NCBI RefSeq assembly: GCF_001591025.1
Contig: NZ_BCTZ01000014.1
Span: 1 to 64,000, forward strand
Direction: 5' to 3'
Length of the DNA stretch: 64,000 nt
DNA from: Sphingomonas soli NBRC 100801
Lineage (GTDB): Bacteria > Pseudomonadota > Alphaproteobacteria > Sphingomonadales > Sphingomonadaceae
Shown: in pieces, positions 27,919-36,422 of the stretch
How the letters are laid out: each line of letters opens with the position of its first letter
How positions within the stretch are numbered: position 1 is the stretch's first letter
Position numbers and translations under genes: made by a program
The notes under the pieces: generated by a model
What the model saw: only the letters and a program-made list of their open reading frames with translations
What the model was told of the DNA's origin: nothing
Database searches by the model: none

Positions 27919-29127
27919 TTACATCGCCTCCAGCTTGAAGGTTTCGGTCGCGCCGCCCAGCTGGTTCTGTGCCGCGCCCTCGGCCCGCGCGATATAGCCC
28001 TTGGACTTCTCGACTTCGTTCGAAAGCGTGGTGACGGTCGTCTTCATGCTGTCGAGCGCCTTGATCTTGAAGGTATCGATCGCATCCATCGTGTCATAGA
28101 TGTTCTGGAACGCGCGCTGGAGCGTCTCGACCGGAATGGTGGACGACGCGGCCTGTTCGTGGATCGCGGCCGATTGGCTTTTGAGCAATTGTCCGGTCGA
28201 ATCGATCAGCCCGGCAGTCGTGGTGTTCAGCGCAGTCACCTGATCGAGCACCAGCTTCTGGTTGGTCAGCGCCTGCGCCACCGTCACCGCCGTGCGCAGC
28301 GCCGCGACCGTCGTGGTGGACGCGCGGTCCACGCCCTTCACCAGTTCGACATTGTTCTTCTTGACCAGATCGAGCGCCAGATAGCCCTGCACCGTCACCG
28401 CCATCTGCGTCAGCAGATCCTGGGTGCGCTGGCGGACGTAGAAGAGCGCGGTTTCCTTGATCGCCTTGGCCTTGGCTGGGTCGGTCATCTCCAGCTCGGC
28501 GGCCTTGGCCTCGAGCTTCTCGTCCATGGCTTTGGACAGGTAGATCATCTGCTCCAGCCGGCCCATCGCGGCCCACAGATTCTCGCGCTCCGTCCCGATC
28601 GCGGCATTGTCCATCAGCAGCTCGTCCTTGCCGTTGGACAGCGCCTTGAGGATGCCGTTGATGTGGCTCTGCGACGATTGATATTTGCGGAAATATTGCG
28701 TCAGCCCGCCGCCCCCTCCGAAGAGCTTGGCGAAGAAACCATCCTTGCCGCTAATCAGCTTGCCGTTCTTGCTCGGATCGAGCCCCTCGACGGTCTTGCG
28801 CAGCGCCAGCAGGTCAGCGCCCACGCCGGTATCGTTGCTGATCGCGCGCACGGGGCGATCGAGGAAGCGGTTCGATTGCCCCGCCGCGTCGCGGATTTCC
28901 TTCTGGCCCATCGCCGCGATCGCATCGACGCGCTTGCCGAATTCGGGCGAGTTGACGTCCTGCGCCACCAGATCGTCGATGAAGCTGTCCACTCGCGCAT
29001 CCAACTCGGTCTTCTTGGCGTCTTCGACCGGCACCAGGCCAGCGGCCTTTGCGGGCGCAATCACCTGCACCGGCTCGGGCGGAGTGAGCACCAGATCCTG
29101 TTCGGCAGTGATCGTCTCGGTCGCCAT
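27919..29127 (-). CDS. telA: Toxic anion resistance protein, TelA family
   Basis: A 402-residue soluble, highly helical protein matching TelA/YaaN: conserved blocks FFAKLFGGGGGLTQYFRKYQSSQSHINGILKAL, LEQMIYLSKAMDEKLEA, LFYVRQRTQDLLTQMAVTVQGYLALDLVKKNN and VKGVDRASTTTVAALRTAVTVAQALTNQKLVLDQV. TelA was named for tellurite resistance and family members are linked to envelope stress and toxic anions; the mechanism is unclear. ATG 29127 is chosen with GGAG 9 nt upstream; a TTG five codons earlier also exists. It heads a three-gene operon. Confidence 0.9.
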   Translation of the reverse strand: MATETITAEQDLVLTPPEPVQVIAPAKAAGLVPVEDAKKTELDARVDSFIDDLVAQDVNSPEFGKRVDAIAAMGQKEIRDAAGQSNRFLDRPVRAISNDTGVGADLLALRKTVEGLDPSKNGKLISGKDGFFAKLFGGGGGLTQYFRKYQSSQSHINGILKALSNGKDELLMDNAAIGTERENLWAAMGRLEQMIYLSKAMDEKLEAKAAELEMTDPAKAKAIKETALFYVRQRTQDLLTQMAVTVQGYLALDLVKKNNVELVKGVDRASTTTVAALRTAVTVAQALTNQKLVLDQVTALNTTTAGLIDSTGQLLKSQSAAIHEQAASSTIPVETLQRAFQNIYDTMDAIDTFKIKALDSMKTTVTTLSNEVEKSKGYIARAEGAAQNQLGGATETFKLEAM

Positions 29128-29305
29128 CGCGTCATTCTCCAAAGCTGTCCGCCTTCAATAGGCACTATGCCCCGGCGTTCCAACTGTATTGCACATATAG
29201 TACACTGTGCCTGCATAGCCAAGTGCGCGGCTACCCTGTTTACGGTCTTTGCTCGGGACGGGTCTGGTGCCAAGCTGCGCCGGGCTGCTGAAAGGGGAGG
29301 TTCGC
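29128..29305. promoter_or_regulatory. Divergent promoter region telA / secreted protein
   Basis: A 178-nt divergent gap with an unusually AT-rich island around 29186-29206 (GCACATATAGTACACTGTGC, with GCACA/TGTGC ends). TATAGT reads as a -10-like box on the plus strand and TACTAT on the minus strand at the same place, so both genes may fire from overlapping elements. Matching -35 boxes are weak. Confidence 0.35.
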
Positions 29306-30181
29306 ATGCGTTATGACAGGTTTCTCATCGGATTGGCGCTGACCGCCGCATGTCCCGCCTTCGCGCAGGACGCCGCGCTCACCGCGAAGGAGCGGGCCGT
29401 CCAGGCCGCAACCGCGCGTCCCGCCACCTGGGCTGCCCGCGCGCAGGAATTCCGCAAATGGCTTGCGAACGCCACCGACGATCAGGGCAAGCCGCTCTCC
29501 GCCGCCGCCCGAAAGGGGCATATCAGCGATCAGGTCCATACGCTCGACAAGGAACTCGCCCGCGCCGCCAGCATCGCCCCCGCCGCCACCGCGCAGGCGA
29601 TCCTCGGCGACAAGTGCCTCGCCAAATGGCTTGGGGTGGATTGCCAGGTGCCGCTGTCGGGCACGCTGCGGGATGCGGACGGCACGCGCATCCTCTGGCA
29701 GCTCCAGTCCGGCGCTTCGGAGGAAGACGGGCTCGGCATGGGCGCGATGCTGTGGGACGCGAGCGGCACGGGCGAGCCTCGCCTGATCGGCTGGACCTTC
29801 GAGGGCGTCTATATGGAGGCCCCGCGCTACAACCCCGAGCTTCAGTTGCTCTGGGTCAGCGGCCGGATGATGGGCACGGGCGACGGCAACGCCGACATTC
29901 TCTACCAGCGCCGCGACGGCAAATGGATCGAGATCGAGCTGGAAAGCTGGCGGGCCGATCTGGAGAAGCGCCTGCCCAAGGGGCTCGGCGCATGGAAAGG
30001 CGTGGATTACGACCTGACCAGCCTCTCCGCCGCAACCGAGCTGTGGAAGGACAGCGACGCAAATTGCTGCGCCACCGGGGGTCGCGCCACGATGGATTTC
30101 GAAATCGAAGGGTCGAGCCTCAAGCTCAAGACGATCTCCGCCCAGATCGGCGGTCCGGACACCGCATGGAAGGAATATTGA
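29306..30181 (+). CDS. Secreted hypothetical protein (291 aa)
   Basis: An exported protein with signal peptide MRYDRFLIGLALTAACPAFAQ and a strong AAGGGGAGG ribosome-binding site. A helical N-terminal segment (about 22-105) with AQEFRKWLANATDDQG is followed by a beta-rich domain containing ILWQLQSG, RLIGWTFEGVYMEAP and CCATGGRATMDFEIEGSSLKLK with paired cysteines. I do not recognise a family. Its stop overlaps the start of the next secreted protein (TGATG), so the two form a unit divergent from telA. Confidence 0.65.
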   Translation: MRYDRFLIGLALTAACPAFAQDAALTAKERAVQAATARPATWAARAQEFRKWLANATDDQGKPLSAAARKGHISDQVHTLDKELARAASIAPAATAQAILGDKCLAKWLGVDCQVPLSGTLRDADGTRILWQLQSGASEEDGLGMGAMLWDASGTGEPRLIGWTFEGVYMEAPRYNPELQLLWVSGRMMGTGDGNADILYQRRDGKWIEIELESWRADLEKRLPKGLGAWKGVDYDLTSLSAATELWKDSDANCCATGGRATMDFEIEGSSLKLKTISAQIGGPDTAWKEY

Positions 30182-30756
30182 TGCGCCCCGTCTTGCTGTT
30201 GGCAGCGCTCTGCCTCCCCTTCGCCGCTCACGCCCAGAAGCTCGACGCCCCCCAATGCGCGATCGACAAGGCGCGTTACGCGCTCAAGGGCGCGCCCGAA
30301 TATACCGCCGGCTTCACCCGGCTCGCGCATGGCCGGGCGACCTCGGATCTGCTGTTCTGGATCAAGACCCCGAAACGCACCTTCTGGTTCGGCTTCGAAT
30401 CGCCAAATGGCTATGGCGGCACGTGGCTCGCGCCCTCGGTGAGCGCAGAGCTGCTCGACGCGGAAGACGTGCGCGAGGGTGGCGAGCCGCCTCAGGCGAT
30501 CCGGGATTGGGAAGCCTCCGTCGAGGAGGCTGGAGAACCCGATCCGCTCCAGAACATCACCTTCGATGCGTTCCGCCCCGATCTCGCCGCCTATGAAAGT
30601 CCGCCCCAGTCAAGTGATCCCGCCCCGGCGCGCATCTTCCTGCGCGGCATCGGTCAGGCTCTCTGGTATAGCTGGCGCTGGGCAGCCGCAGGCGATCCGA
30701 AGGCCGAGCAGGAATCGATCCCGACCGCAATGTGGGAACCCAGCGGCTGCGCGTGA
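30181..30756 (+). CDS. Secreted hypothetical protein (191 aa)
   Basis: Translationally coupled to the preceding gene (ATG begins on the last base of TGA). Signal peptide MRPVLLLAALCLPFAAHAQ, then a beta-rich domain with RLAHGRATSDLLFWIKTPKRTFWFGFESPNGYGGTWL-type strands and a C-terminal segment ending MWEPSGCA. Two cysteines bracket the mature domain. Family unknown. Convergent with the gene that ends at 30773. Confidence 0.65.
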   Translation: MRPVLLLAALCLPFAAHAQKLDAPQCAIDKARYALKGAPEYTAGFTRLAHGRATSDLLFWIKTPKRTFWFGFESPNGYGGTWLAPSVSAELLDAEDVREGGEPPQAIRDWEASVEEAGEPDPLQNITFDAFRPDLAAYESPPQSSDPAPARIFLRGIGQALWYSWRWAAAGDPKAEQESIPTAMWEPSGCA

Positions 30757-30772
30757 GACCCCTGGGCGGGGG

Positions 30773-31579
30773 TTACATCGGATTGTTGAGGATGATCTCG
30801 CGATCGAGCTTGACCGCCGAAAAGCCTCCCGCCCAGTCCGGATCCTTCGCCAGGCCGTGCAGCTCGCTATTGATCTCGCGCGCCTGTTCGGTCTGGTCCG
30901 ATGCGATCAGGTTGTTCTGCAGCGTGAACAAGGTGGCGACGGTGCGTCCCCGCGCCTGATTGAGGCACGCGGCAACCTCGGCCTCCGCCGCCGGCCGGTT
31001 GATGGCGACCGCGCTCTCGACGAACCATCGCTTCGCTTCTTCGGTCAGGTCCAGAAATTCGTGTGATTTGGCCAGGTCGCAATTGCGGGTGAAATAGACC
31101 TGCGCAGCGATCCGCTTCACCCAATTGGTGCATCCGGGGACCTGATACATGCGCCGCCCGCGCAGCATCACTTCCATCTTCTTCGCCGTAGATGACGCCG
31201 CCAGCGAATCGCGGCGCAGCTGCTCGGCAGAGCTACCCGCGCAATCGGTGGCCCGTGCGCGGAATACGCGCAGCGAAATCGGCTGCGTCGTGGGCGTGAT
31301 GCGCAGCATCAGCGGCACATCGTCATCGGCGTAGCGCACGATCAGGAGATGCGATCGCGGCGCCGCTTGGCGCGTCCCGGTAAATTGCGTCCGCTCGGCA
31401 TTGGGGGTCAGCGGAACCTCGGCCCCGTCATCGAAGAAAACGCCGCTGGGCGCATCGCTGCCGGTCCATGTCACGGTCACGGGGATGGTCGCCCCGGCAT
31501 CGGGACTAGCGACCGGCGCAGCCGCCAGCGGGAGCGTCATTGCCAATAGGGAGCAGGCGCCAAGGATGCTTGGTTTCAC
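30773..31579 (-). CDS. Secreted hypothetical protein (268 aa)
   Basis: Likely starts at GTG 31579, one base after the stop of the membrane-protein gene, with GGGGAAATGAC as ribosome-binding region. A signal peptide (KPSILGACSLLAMTLPLAAAPVA) leads into an Ig-like beta region (IPVTVTWTGSDAPSGVFFDDGAEVPL) and then a helical C-terminal half with paired cysteines (RATDCAGSS, VPGCTNW, TRNCDLA, AACLNQA). No family recognised. Probably co-expressed with the membrane protein at 31581-32210. Confidence 0.6.
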   Translation of the reverse strand: MKPSILGACSLLAMTLPLAAAPVASPDAGATIPVTVTWTGSDAPSGVFFDDGAEVPLTPNAERTQFTGTRQAAPRSHLLIVRYADDDVPLMLRITPTTQPISLRVFRARATDCAGSSAEQLRRDSLAASSTAKKMEVMLRGRRMYQVPGCTNWVKRIAAQVYFTRNCDLAKSHEFLDLTEEAKRWFVESAVAINRPAAEAEVAACLNQARGRTVATLFTLQNNLIASDQTEQAREINSELHGLAKDPDWAGGFSAVKLDREIILNNPM

Positions 31580-31580
31580 G

Positions 31581-32210
31581 TCATTTCCCCTTGAGCGCGC
31601 CATTCGGCGCCTTCAGGCTGATCCCGAGTTGCGCGGCGATAAAGGCGGCGAACCAGCCGATCACCGATATCAGCAGCTTGTCAGCCGCAGGCTTGAACAC
31701 CGCCGGCGTCGGATAGACGGTGGATTTGGAGCTCAGCGCCGCGCTGATCGTCTCGCTGTCTTGGCCGGGCATCGGGATGGCGGCGGTGAACCCGCGGTCG
31801 ATCTGAAACATCACCACGCTGCTAAAGACGATTCCGGCGATGGCGATCGCCACGAGCAATGTCAGCGCCCGCTTGCTGGTGTAGAGCGTGCCGAGATAGG
31901 TCAGCCCGGTCGAGACGACGGCAAATAGCCCGCCATAGATCACGGCTAGAGCGGTACCTAGTTCAAGAAACCAGACGAATATGTTCCAGCTTGTCCGCAA
32001 CACCGGCACATCGGCGTCTGGATTCTCGAAAACCATTCCCCGCATCGCCAGTATTGACAGGATCACGAGGACGATCACCACGACGCAAAGCGAAACTATC
32101 GCGACGGCGGAAGCGATTATCTTTCGGTTGTCATCGGGCGATCCTCCACCGGGCGGAGGATTAGGCGCATTAACCGCGGGATCGGCGTCAGGTGATTGCG
32201 CATTAGGCAT
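31581..32210 (-). CDS. Hypothetical inner-membrane protein (209 aa)
   Basis: A Pro-rich cytoplasmic N-terminus (about 1-28, NAPNPPPGGGSPDD) is followed by four hydrophobic helices: IIASAVAIVSLCVVVIVLVILSI-type helix 1, FVWFLELGTALAVIYGGLFAVV, LTLLVAIAIAGIVFSSVVMF, and LLISVIGWFAAFIAAQLGISL at the C-terminus, with a periplasmic loop of about 40 residues before the last. No family recognised. The topology (anchor with short tails) suggests a platform for the coupled secreted protein. Confidence 0.65.
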   Translation of the reverse strand: MPNAQSPDADPAVNAPNPPPGGGSPDDNRKIIASAVAIVSLCVVVIVLVILSILAMRGMVFENPDADVPVLRTSWNIFVWFLELGTALAVIYGGLFAVVSTGLTYLGTLYTSKRALTLLVAIAIAGIVFSSVVMFQIDRGFTAAIPMPGQDSETISAALSSKSTVYPTPAVFKPAADKLLISVIGWFAAFIAAQLGISLKAPNGALKGK

Positions 32211-32314
32211 GATAACTCCCCCGAATTAGGGAGAGTATACCGCACGCTTATTCAGCGTACAAACACAGTAACTGCCAAACTGGTCGCTTTTTCGGCGCAC
32301 CGATTTCCCGGATC

Positions 32315-32884
32315 CTAGCCCTCGCGCCCGGCCTTTAGCGTGCGCCCCCACCAGGCGAGATCGTCAAACAATGCGGCCAGCGCCTTGTCGTCATAGGAAT
32401 CAGCGTTGAACCGGTCGCCGTCGCGCTTGGCGCTCGGGCGAATGAGGTGGACCGAGGAATTGATCGGGGCCATCTCCAGCGCGATCGTCGTCAGCCGCAA
32501 TTGCTCGATCGAGCGCGCCGCGCCCACGCTGCCATATCCCACGAAGCCAACGGGTTTGCGTCCCCATTCGGCGAAAACCGTGTCGAGCGCGTTCTTCAGT
32601 ACCGCGCTGCCCGAATGATTATATTCGGGGCAGATCAGGACATAGCCGTCCGCGCTCGCGATCTTCTGCGCCCAGCGAATCTGGAGCGGGTCCTGATAAT
32701 TGCCCGCTGCCGGCGGCTTGGGGTGGGGGAAGAACGGCAAATTCCACTCGGCGGGATCGACCAGTTCGAGGTTCAGGTCACCGCGCGCCGCGCCGCGCTC
32801 CATCACCCAGCGCCCCACGGGCGCGGCCATGCGCCCCTCGCGGACGCTGCCAAGTATAACGAGCATATTGAGCTGATTAGCCAT
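32315..32884 (-). CDS. NADPH-dependent FMN reductase family protein
   Basis: A 189-residue flavodoxin-fold oxidoreductase. The FMN phosphate-binding loop is LVILGSVREGRMA (about 8-20) and the second conserved block YVLICPEYNHSGSAVLKNALDTVF (about 81-104) is the hallmark of the chromate/azo/quinone reductase family. GFVGYGSVGAARS completes the flavin site. Physiological substrate unknown; such enzymes recycle flavin or detoxify quinones. Divergent from typA. Confidence 0.9.
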   Translation of the reverse strand: MANQLNMLVILGSVREGRMAAPVGRWVMERGAARGDLNLELVDPAEWNLPFFPHPKPPAAGNYQDPLQIRWAQKIASADGYVLICPEYNHSGSAVLKNALDTVFAEWGRKPVGFVGYGSVGAARSIEQLRLTTIALEMAPINSSVHLIRPSAKRDGDRFNADSYDDKALAALFDDLAWWGRTLKAGREG

Positions 32885-32978
32885 CGTCGCATCCTATTGT
32901 TGCGCGGTCTTTCCGCAACGCACAAATTACGCTAAGGGCGCGGCGCGCGCCGTATCTCAGCGGCATCCAGGAATTTAT

Positions 32979-34802
32979 ATGAACCTACGTAACGTGGCGA
33001 TTATCGCCCACGTCGACCACGGAAAGACGACGCTCGTCGATCAATTGTTCCGTCAGTCCGGCACCTTCCGTGACAATCAGCGCGTCGAAGAACGCGCAAT
33101 GGATTCGAACGATCTCGAAAAAGAACGCGGCATCACCATCCTCGCCAAGGCCACTTCGGTTGAATGGGAAGGCACCCGCATCAACATCGTCGACACCCCC
33201 GGCCACGCCGATTTCGGCGGCGAGGTGGAACGCATCCTCTCGATGGTCGATGGCGTCATCCTGCTGGTCGATTCGTCGGAAGGCGCGATGCCGCAGACCA
33301 AGTTCGTGACCGGCAAGGCGCTGAAGCTCGGCCTTCGCCCGATCGTCGTGGTCAACAAGATCGACCGTCCCGACGAGCGCATCCAGGAAGTGCTCGACGA
33401 AGTGTTCGACCTGTTCGTGTCGCTTGAAGCCACCGACGAGCAGCTCGATTTCCCGGTTCTCTACGCATCGGGCCGCAATGGCTATGCCAATGAGACCCCG
33501 GACGCCCGCGAAGGCACGCTGGCGCCGCTGTTCAACAAGATCGTCGAGCACGTCCCCGCGCCGAACCTCGATCAGGACGCGGCGTTCAGCTTCCTCGTAA
33601 CTTTGCTCGATCGCGACAACTTCCTCGGCCGTATCCTCACCGGGCGCGTCCAGTCGGGCGTGGTCAAGGTCAACCAGCCGATCCACGCGCTCGATATGGA
33701 CGGCAAGGTCGTGGAGACCGGCCGCGCCTCGAAGCTGATGAGCTTCCGCGGTCTCGAGCGCGTTCCCGTCGAGGAAGCGCGCGCCGGTGACATCATCTCG
33801 CTCGCAGGCCTCGCCGTCGCCACCGTGTCGAACACGATCGCCGACACGTCGGTCACCGAAGCGATCCAGGCGCAGCCTATCGATCCGCCGACGCTGTCGA
33901 TGCGCTTCGCCGTCAACGATTCGCCGATGGCGGGCCGTGAGGGTACCAAGGTCACCAGCCGCATGATCCGCGACCGCCTTGAGCGCGAAGCCGAATCGAA
34001 CGTGGCGATCAAGGTCACCGAGAGCGAGGACAAGGATTCGTTCGAAGTCGCGGGTCGCGGCGAGCTTCAGCTCGGCGTGCTGATCGAAACGATGCGCCGC
34101 GAGGGCTTCGAACTCGGCATCAGCCGTCCGCGCGTGCTGTTCCGCGAGGACGAGAACGGCAACAAGACCGAGCCGTACGAAACCGTCGTGATCGACGTGG
34201 ACGACGAATTCTCGGGCACGGTTGTCGACAAGATGGCGCAGCGCAAAGCCGAGCTGACCGATATGCGCCCTTCGGGCGGCGGCAAGACCCGCATCACCTT
34301 CTCGGCACCGTCGCGCGGGCTGATCGGCTATCACGGCGAGTTCCTGTCGGACACCCGCGGCACCGGCATCATGAACCGCCTGTTCGAGAAATACGGTCCC
34401 CACAAGGGCAAGATCGAAGGTCGCAAGAATGGCGTGCTGATCTCGAACGGCAATGGCGAGGCGCAGGCCTACGCGCTTGGCCCGCTCGAAGAACGCGGCA
34501 TCCTGTTCGTCGGGCATGGCGAGGCGCTCTACGAGGGCATGATCATCGGCGAGAACGCCAAGACGGAAGACCTTGAAGTCAATCCGATGAAGGCGAAGCA
34601 GCTGACCAACTTCCGCGCATCGGGCGGCAAGGACGACGCCGTTCGCCTGACTCCGCCGAAGAAGATGACGCTCGAACAGGCCATCGCCTATGTCGACGAC
34701 GACGAGATGGTCGAAGTGACGCCCACCAAGATCCGTCTGCGCAAGCGCCACCTCGATCCGCATGAGCGCAAAAAGGCCAGCCGCGCCAAGGTCGCCGCAT
34801 AG
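32979..34802 (+). CDS. typA: Translational GTPase TypA/BipA
   Basis: A 607-residue ribosome-associated GTPase needed for ribosome assembly and stress adaptation. G1 [10 protein letters not shown] (11-20), G2 RGITI, G3 [12 protein letters not shown]4 NKIDRPD and G5 are present in the N-terminal domain, followed by the beta-barrel domain II, EF-G-like domains III and V and the BipA-specific C-terminal domain ending in [18 protein letters not shown]. Length is standard. A terminator follows at 34833-34865. Confidence 0.97.
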   Translation: MNLRNVAIIAHVDHGKTTLVDQLFRQSGTFRDNQRVEERAMDSNDLEKERGITILAKATSVEWEGTRINIVDTPGHADFGGEVERILSMVDGVILLVDSSEGAMPQTKFVTGKALKLGLRPIVVVNKIDRPDERIQEVLDEVFDLFVSLEATDEQLDFPVLYASGRNGYANETPDAREGTLAPLFNKIVEHVPAPNLDQDAAFSFLVTLLDRDNFLGRILTGRVQSGVVKVNQPIHALDMDGKVVETGRASKLMSFRGLERVPVEEARAGDIISLAGLAVATVSNTIADTSVTEAIQAQPIDPPTLSMRFAVNDSPMAGREGTKVTSRMIRDRLEREAESNVAIKVTESEDKDSFEVAGRGELQLGVLIETMRREGFELGISRPRVLFREDENGNKTEPYETVVIDVDDEFSGTVVDKMAQRKAELTDMRPSGGGKTRITFSAPSRGLIGYHGEFLSDTRGTGIMNRLFEKYGPHKGKIEGRKNGVLISNGNGEAQAYALGPLEERGILFVGHGEALYEGMIIGENAKTEDLEVNPMKAKQLTNFRASGGKDDAVRLTPPKKMTLEQAIAYVDDDEMVEVTPTKIRLRKRHLDPHERKKASRAKVAA

Positions 34803-34832
34803 GTCTTCCTGCAGCCATTATTTGGTGTTCAG

Positions 34833-34865
34833 CTCCGCCCGGTCCCTGGATCGGGCGGAGTTTTT
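34833..34865 (+). terminator. typA terminator overlapping next gene's RBS
   Basis: CTCCGCCCG (34833-34841) pairs perfectly with CGGGCGGAG (34852-34860), followed by TTTTT (34861-34865): a strong intrinsic terminator. The GGAG at the end of the 3' arm is also the only Shine-Dalgarno for the ATG at 34867, 6 nt away. Confidence 0.8.
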
Positions 34866-34866
34866 C

Positions 34867-35403
34867 ATGCTGCTGACGATGTTTGCCCTGATTGCCGCGC
34901 AGGATGTGCCGGGCACGCTCATGCAGCCCAGGCAGGAAAGTGACGGCAAGCAAAGCTGGTCGATCCTCGCCGATCCCTGCGCCGGCAGGCCTGCGGATGA
35001 AATCACTGTCTGCGGGCAGAGCGCACGGGCCGAACCGCGCCTGCCCCTGCCGGGCGAGCGCGGTCCGCCCGACCGGGCCTTGCCCAGCAACCCCGATATC
35101 AGCGGAACGGGGGCGCTCGCCGCGACTAGCGCTCCGTGCGCCACGCTGTCCAAAGGGTGCACCACCGGCGTGGACATATTCGGCGGCGCGACCTTCCTGG
35201 TCCGAGCGCTTGGCAAGGTGATCGACAAGGATAGCTGCTGCGAGGAACCGGGCGAGGCCACCAATATCGGCCTGCTGGTCCGCGACACCGTATCGGCGGC
35301 GAAGAAGATCGGGCGCAAGAAGCCGGACAAGTCCCGGCGCGTGCCCATTCCCCTCGACGATCCCGCCCCGGGCGACGGGGCCGCGCCGGTCAGCGGGCCC
35401 TGA
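34867..35403 (+). CDS. Secreted hypothetical protein, sphingomonad type
   Basis: A 178-residue protein with a short hydrophobic N-terminus (MLLTMFALIAAQ) and a Cys-containing mature part: ADPCAGRPADEITVCG (about 37-52), SAPCATLSKGCTTG and DSCCEEPGEA, then a basic, Pro-rich tail. The PC-x-EITVCG pattern is seen in many small exported sphingomonad proteins of unknown role. The ATG sits 1 nt after the typA terminator U-tract, so expression needs read-through or a promoter inside the hairpin, and its ribosome-binding site is in the stem. Confidence 0.6.
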   Translation: MLLTMFALIAAQDVPGTLMQPRQESDGKQSWSILADPCAGRPADEITVCGQSARAEPRLPLPGERGPPDRALPSNPDISGTGALAATSAPCATLSKGCTTGVDIFGGATFLVRALGKVIDKDSCCEEPGEATNIGLLVRDTVSAAKKIGRKKPDKSRRVPIPLDDPAPGDGAAPVSGP

Positions 35404-35444
35404 TCAACGGCCAGCGGCGGGCGGGTGCTTCCCGCGGCCTGCGC

Positions 35445-35846
35445 TCACTGTCCGGCCATCTCCATCAGCACCTTCCACTCCTCCTCGCGCACCGGGGTGA
35501 CCGACAGGCGTGACTGGCGCAGCACCTCGATCGCCGCGAGCCGCTTCTCCGCCTTGATCGCCGCGAGCGGCACCGGCTTCCTGAGCTTCTCGACCGGCCT
35601 GACCGCGACGCTCGCCCATTTGCCGTCCTCGCCGTCCGGCTGCCAGGCGCGGGTGATCTCCATCACCCCCACTGCGGCCTTTTCGGTGTTCGAATGGTAG
35701 AAGATCGCCCGGTCGCCGGGTTGCATCTCCTTCAGGAAGTTGCGCGCGGTATAGTTTCGCACGCCGTTCCATTCAGTCGCGCCGTCGCGGATCAGGTCGT
35801 CCCAGCTATAGGCATCGGGTTCGGAGCGGAGGAGCCAGTATCGCAT
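35445..35846 (-). CDS. EVE domain-containing protein
   Basis: A 133-residue single EVE (PUA-like) domain protein: MRYWLLRSEPDAYSWDDL at the start, TEWNGVRNYTARNFLKEMQPGDRAIFYHSN in the middle and PLAAIKAEKRLAAIEVLRQSRLSVTPV near the end. EVE domains bind modified bases in DNA or RNA; the free-standing bacterial form is of uncertain function and in some genomes is encoded near defence systems, but nothing of that kind is visible here. Confidence 0.93.
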   Translation of the reverse strand: MRYWLLRSEPDAYSWDDLIRDGATEWNGVRNYTARNFLKEMQPGDRAIFYHSNTEKAAVGVMEITRAWQPDGEDGKWASVAVRPVEKLRKPVPLAAIKAEKRLAAIEVLRQSRLSVTPVREEEWKVLMEMAGQ

Positions 35847-35988
35847 GCCGCGCGTTTACCCTTGTGGATGCCGGATGAACACTCAGTTCCGCACGGGTTC
35901 AGGCGCGGCTGCCTAGAAACGCACCTTCAGCCTTCGACTCGCGCTGATGAGAGACCGGGTCAGGGCAATATTGAATGAGGAGGAAATC

Positions 35989-36333
35989 ATGGCCAATCTT
36001 ATCACGAAGGCGGTGCTCGGCGTCACGCTCGGCGCCAGCGTGCTCGTCGCAGTCGCCCCCACCGCGGAGGCGCAGCGCTATCGCCGTCATCATCGCGACG
36101 ACGGTGCAGCCGTGGTCGCGGGCATCGCCGGCATCGCCATCGGCGCTGCGCTCGCCAGCGACAGCCGCTACGATTACGACCGCCGTTATTATCGCGAGCG
36201 CGGCTATTACCCGACCGACGGCTATTATTACCGCGAGAATTACCGCCGGTATCGCGGCTACAGCCACTGCACCGTCCGCCGCCAGTATGACCCGTATCTG
36301 GGCCGCAGCGTGCGCGTGCGCTACTGCCGCTAA
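35989..36333 (+). CDS. Small secreted Tyr/Arg-rich protein
   Basis: A 114-residue exported protein with a strong GAGGAGG ribosome-binding site. Signal peptide MANLITKAVLGVTLGASVLVAVAPTAEAQ, a short glycine/alanine helix (AAVVAGIAGIAIGAALAS) resembling a glycine-zipper, and a Tyr/Arg-rich tail (SRYDYDRRYYRERGYYPTDG) ending with two cysteines. Similar basic, low-complexity envelope proteins are common in alphaproteobacteria. Function unknown. A terminator follows. Confidence 0.75.
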   Translation: MANLITKAVLGVTLGASVLVAVAPTAEAQRYRRHHRDDGAAVVAGIAGIAIGAALASDSRYDYDRRYYRERGYYPTDGYYYRENYRRYRGYSHCTVRRQYDPYLGRSVRVRYCR

Positions 36334-36356
36334 GGCACAGGCCCCCGGGGCTTGAG

Positions 36357-36390
36357 CGAAGGGCGCGGAGCTTCTGCTTCGCGCCCTTCG
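36357..36390 (+). terminator. Intrinsic terminator
   Basis: CGAAGGGCGCG (36357-36367) pairs with CGCGCCCTTCG (36380-36390), eleven perfect pairs, followed by TGCTTTTCG. It ends the transcript of the Tyr/Arg-rich protein gene. Confidence 0.75.
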
Positions 36391-36422
36391 TGCTTTTCGC
36401 GCCGCCGCGCTAGAATGCGCCC

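Noticed and set aside
32985..34763. 592-codon open frame antisense to typA
   Set aside because: TypA motifs are intact on the plus strand; the antisense product is compositionally biased.
35445..35846. EVE-domain gene as part of a defence system
   Set aside because: No restriction, methylase, nuclease or other defence gene is adjacent; single EVE genes are also common housekeeping neighbours.
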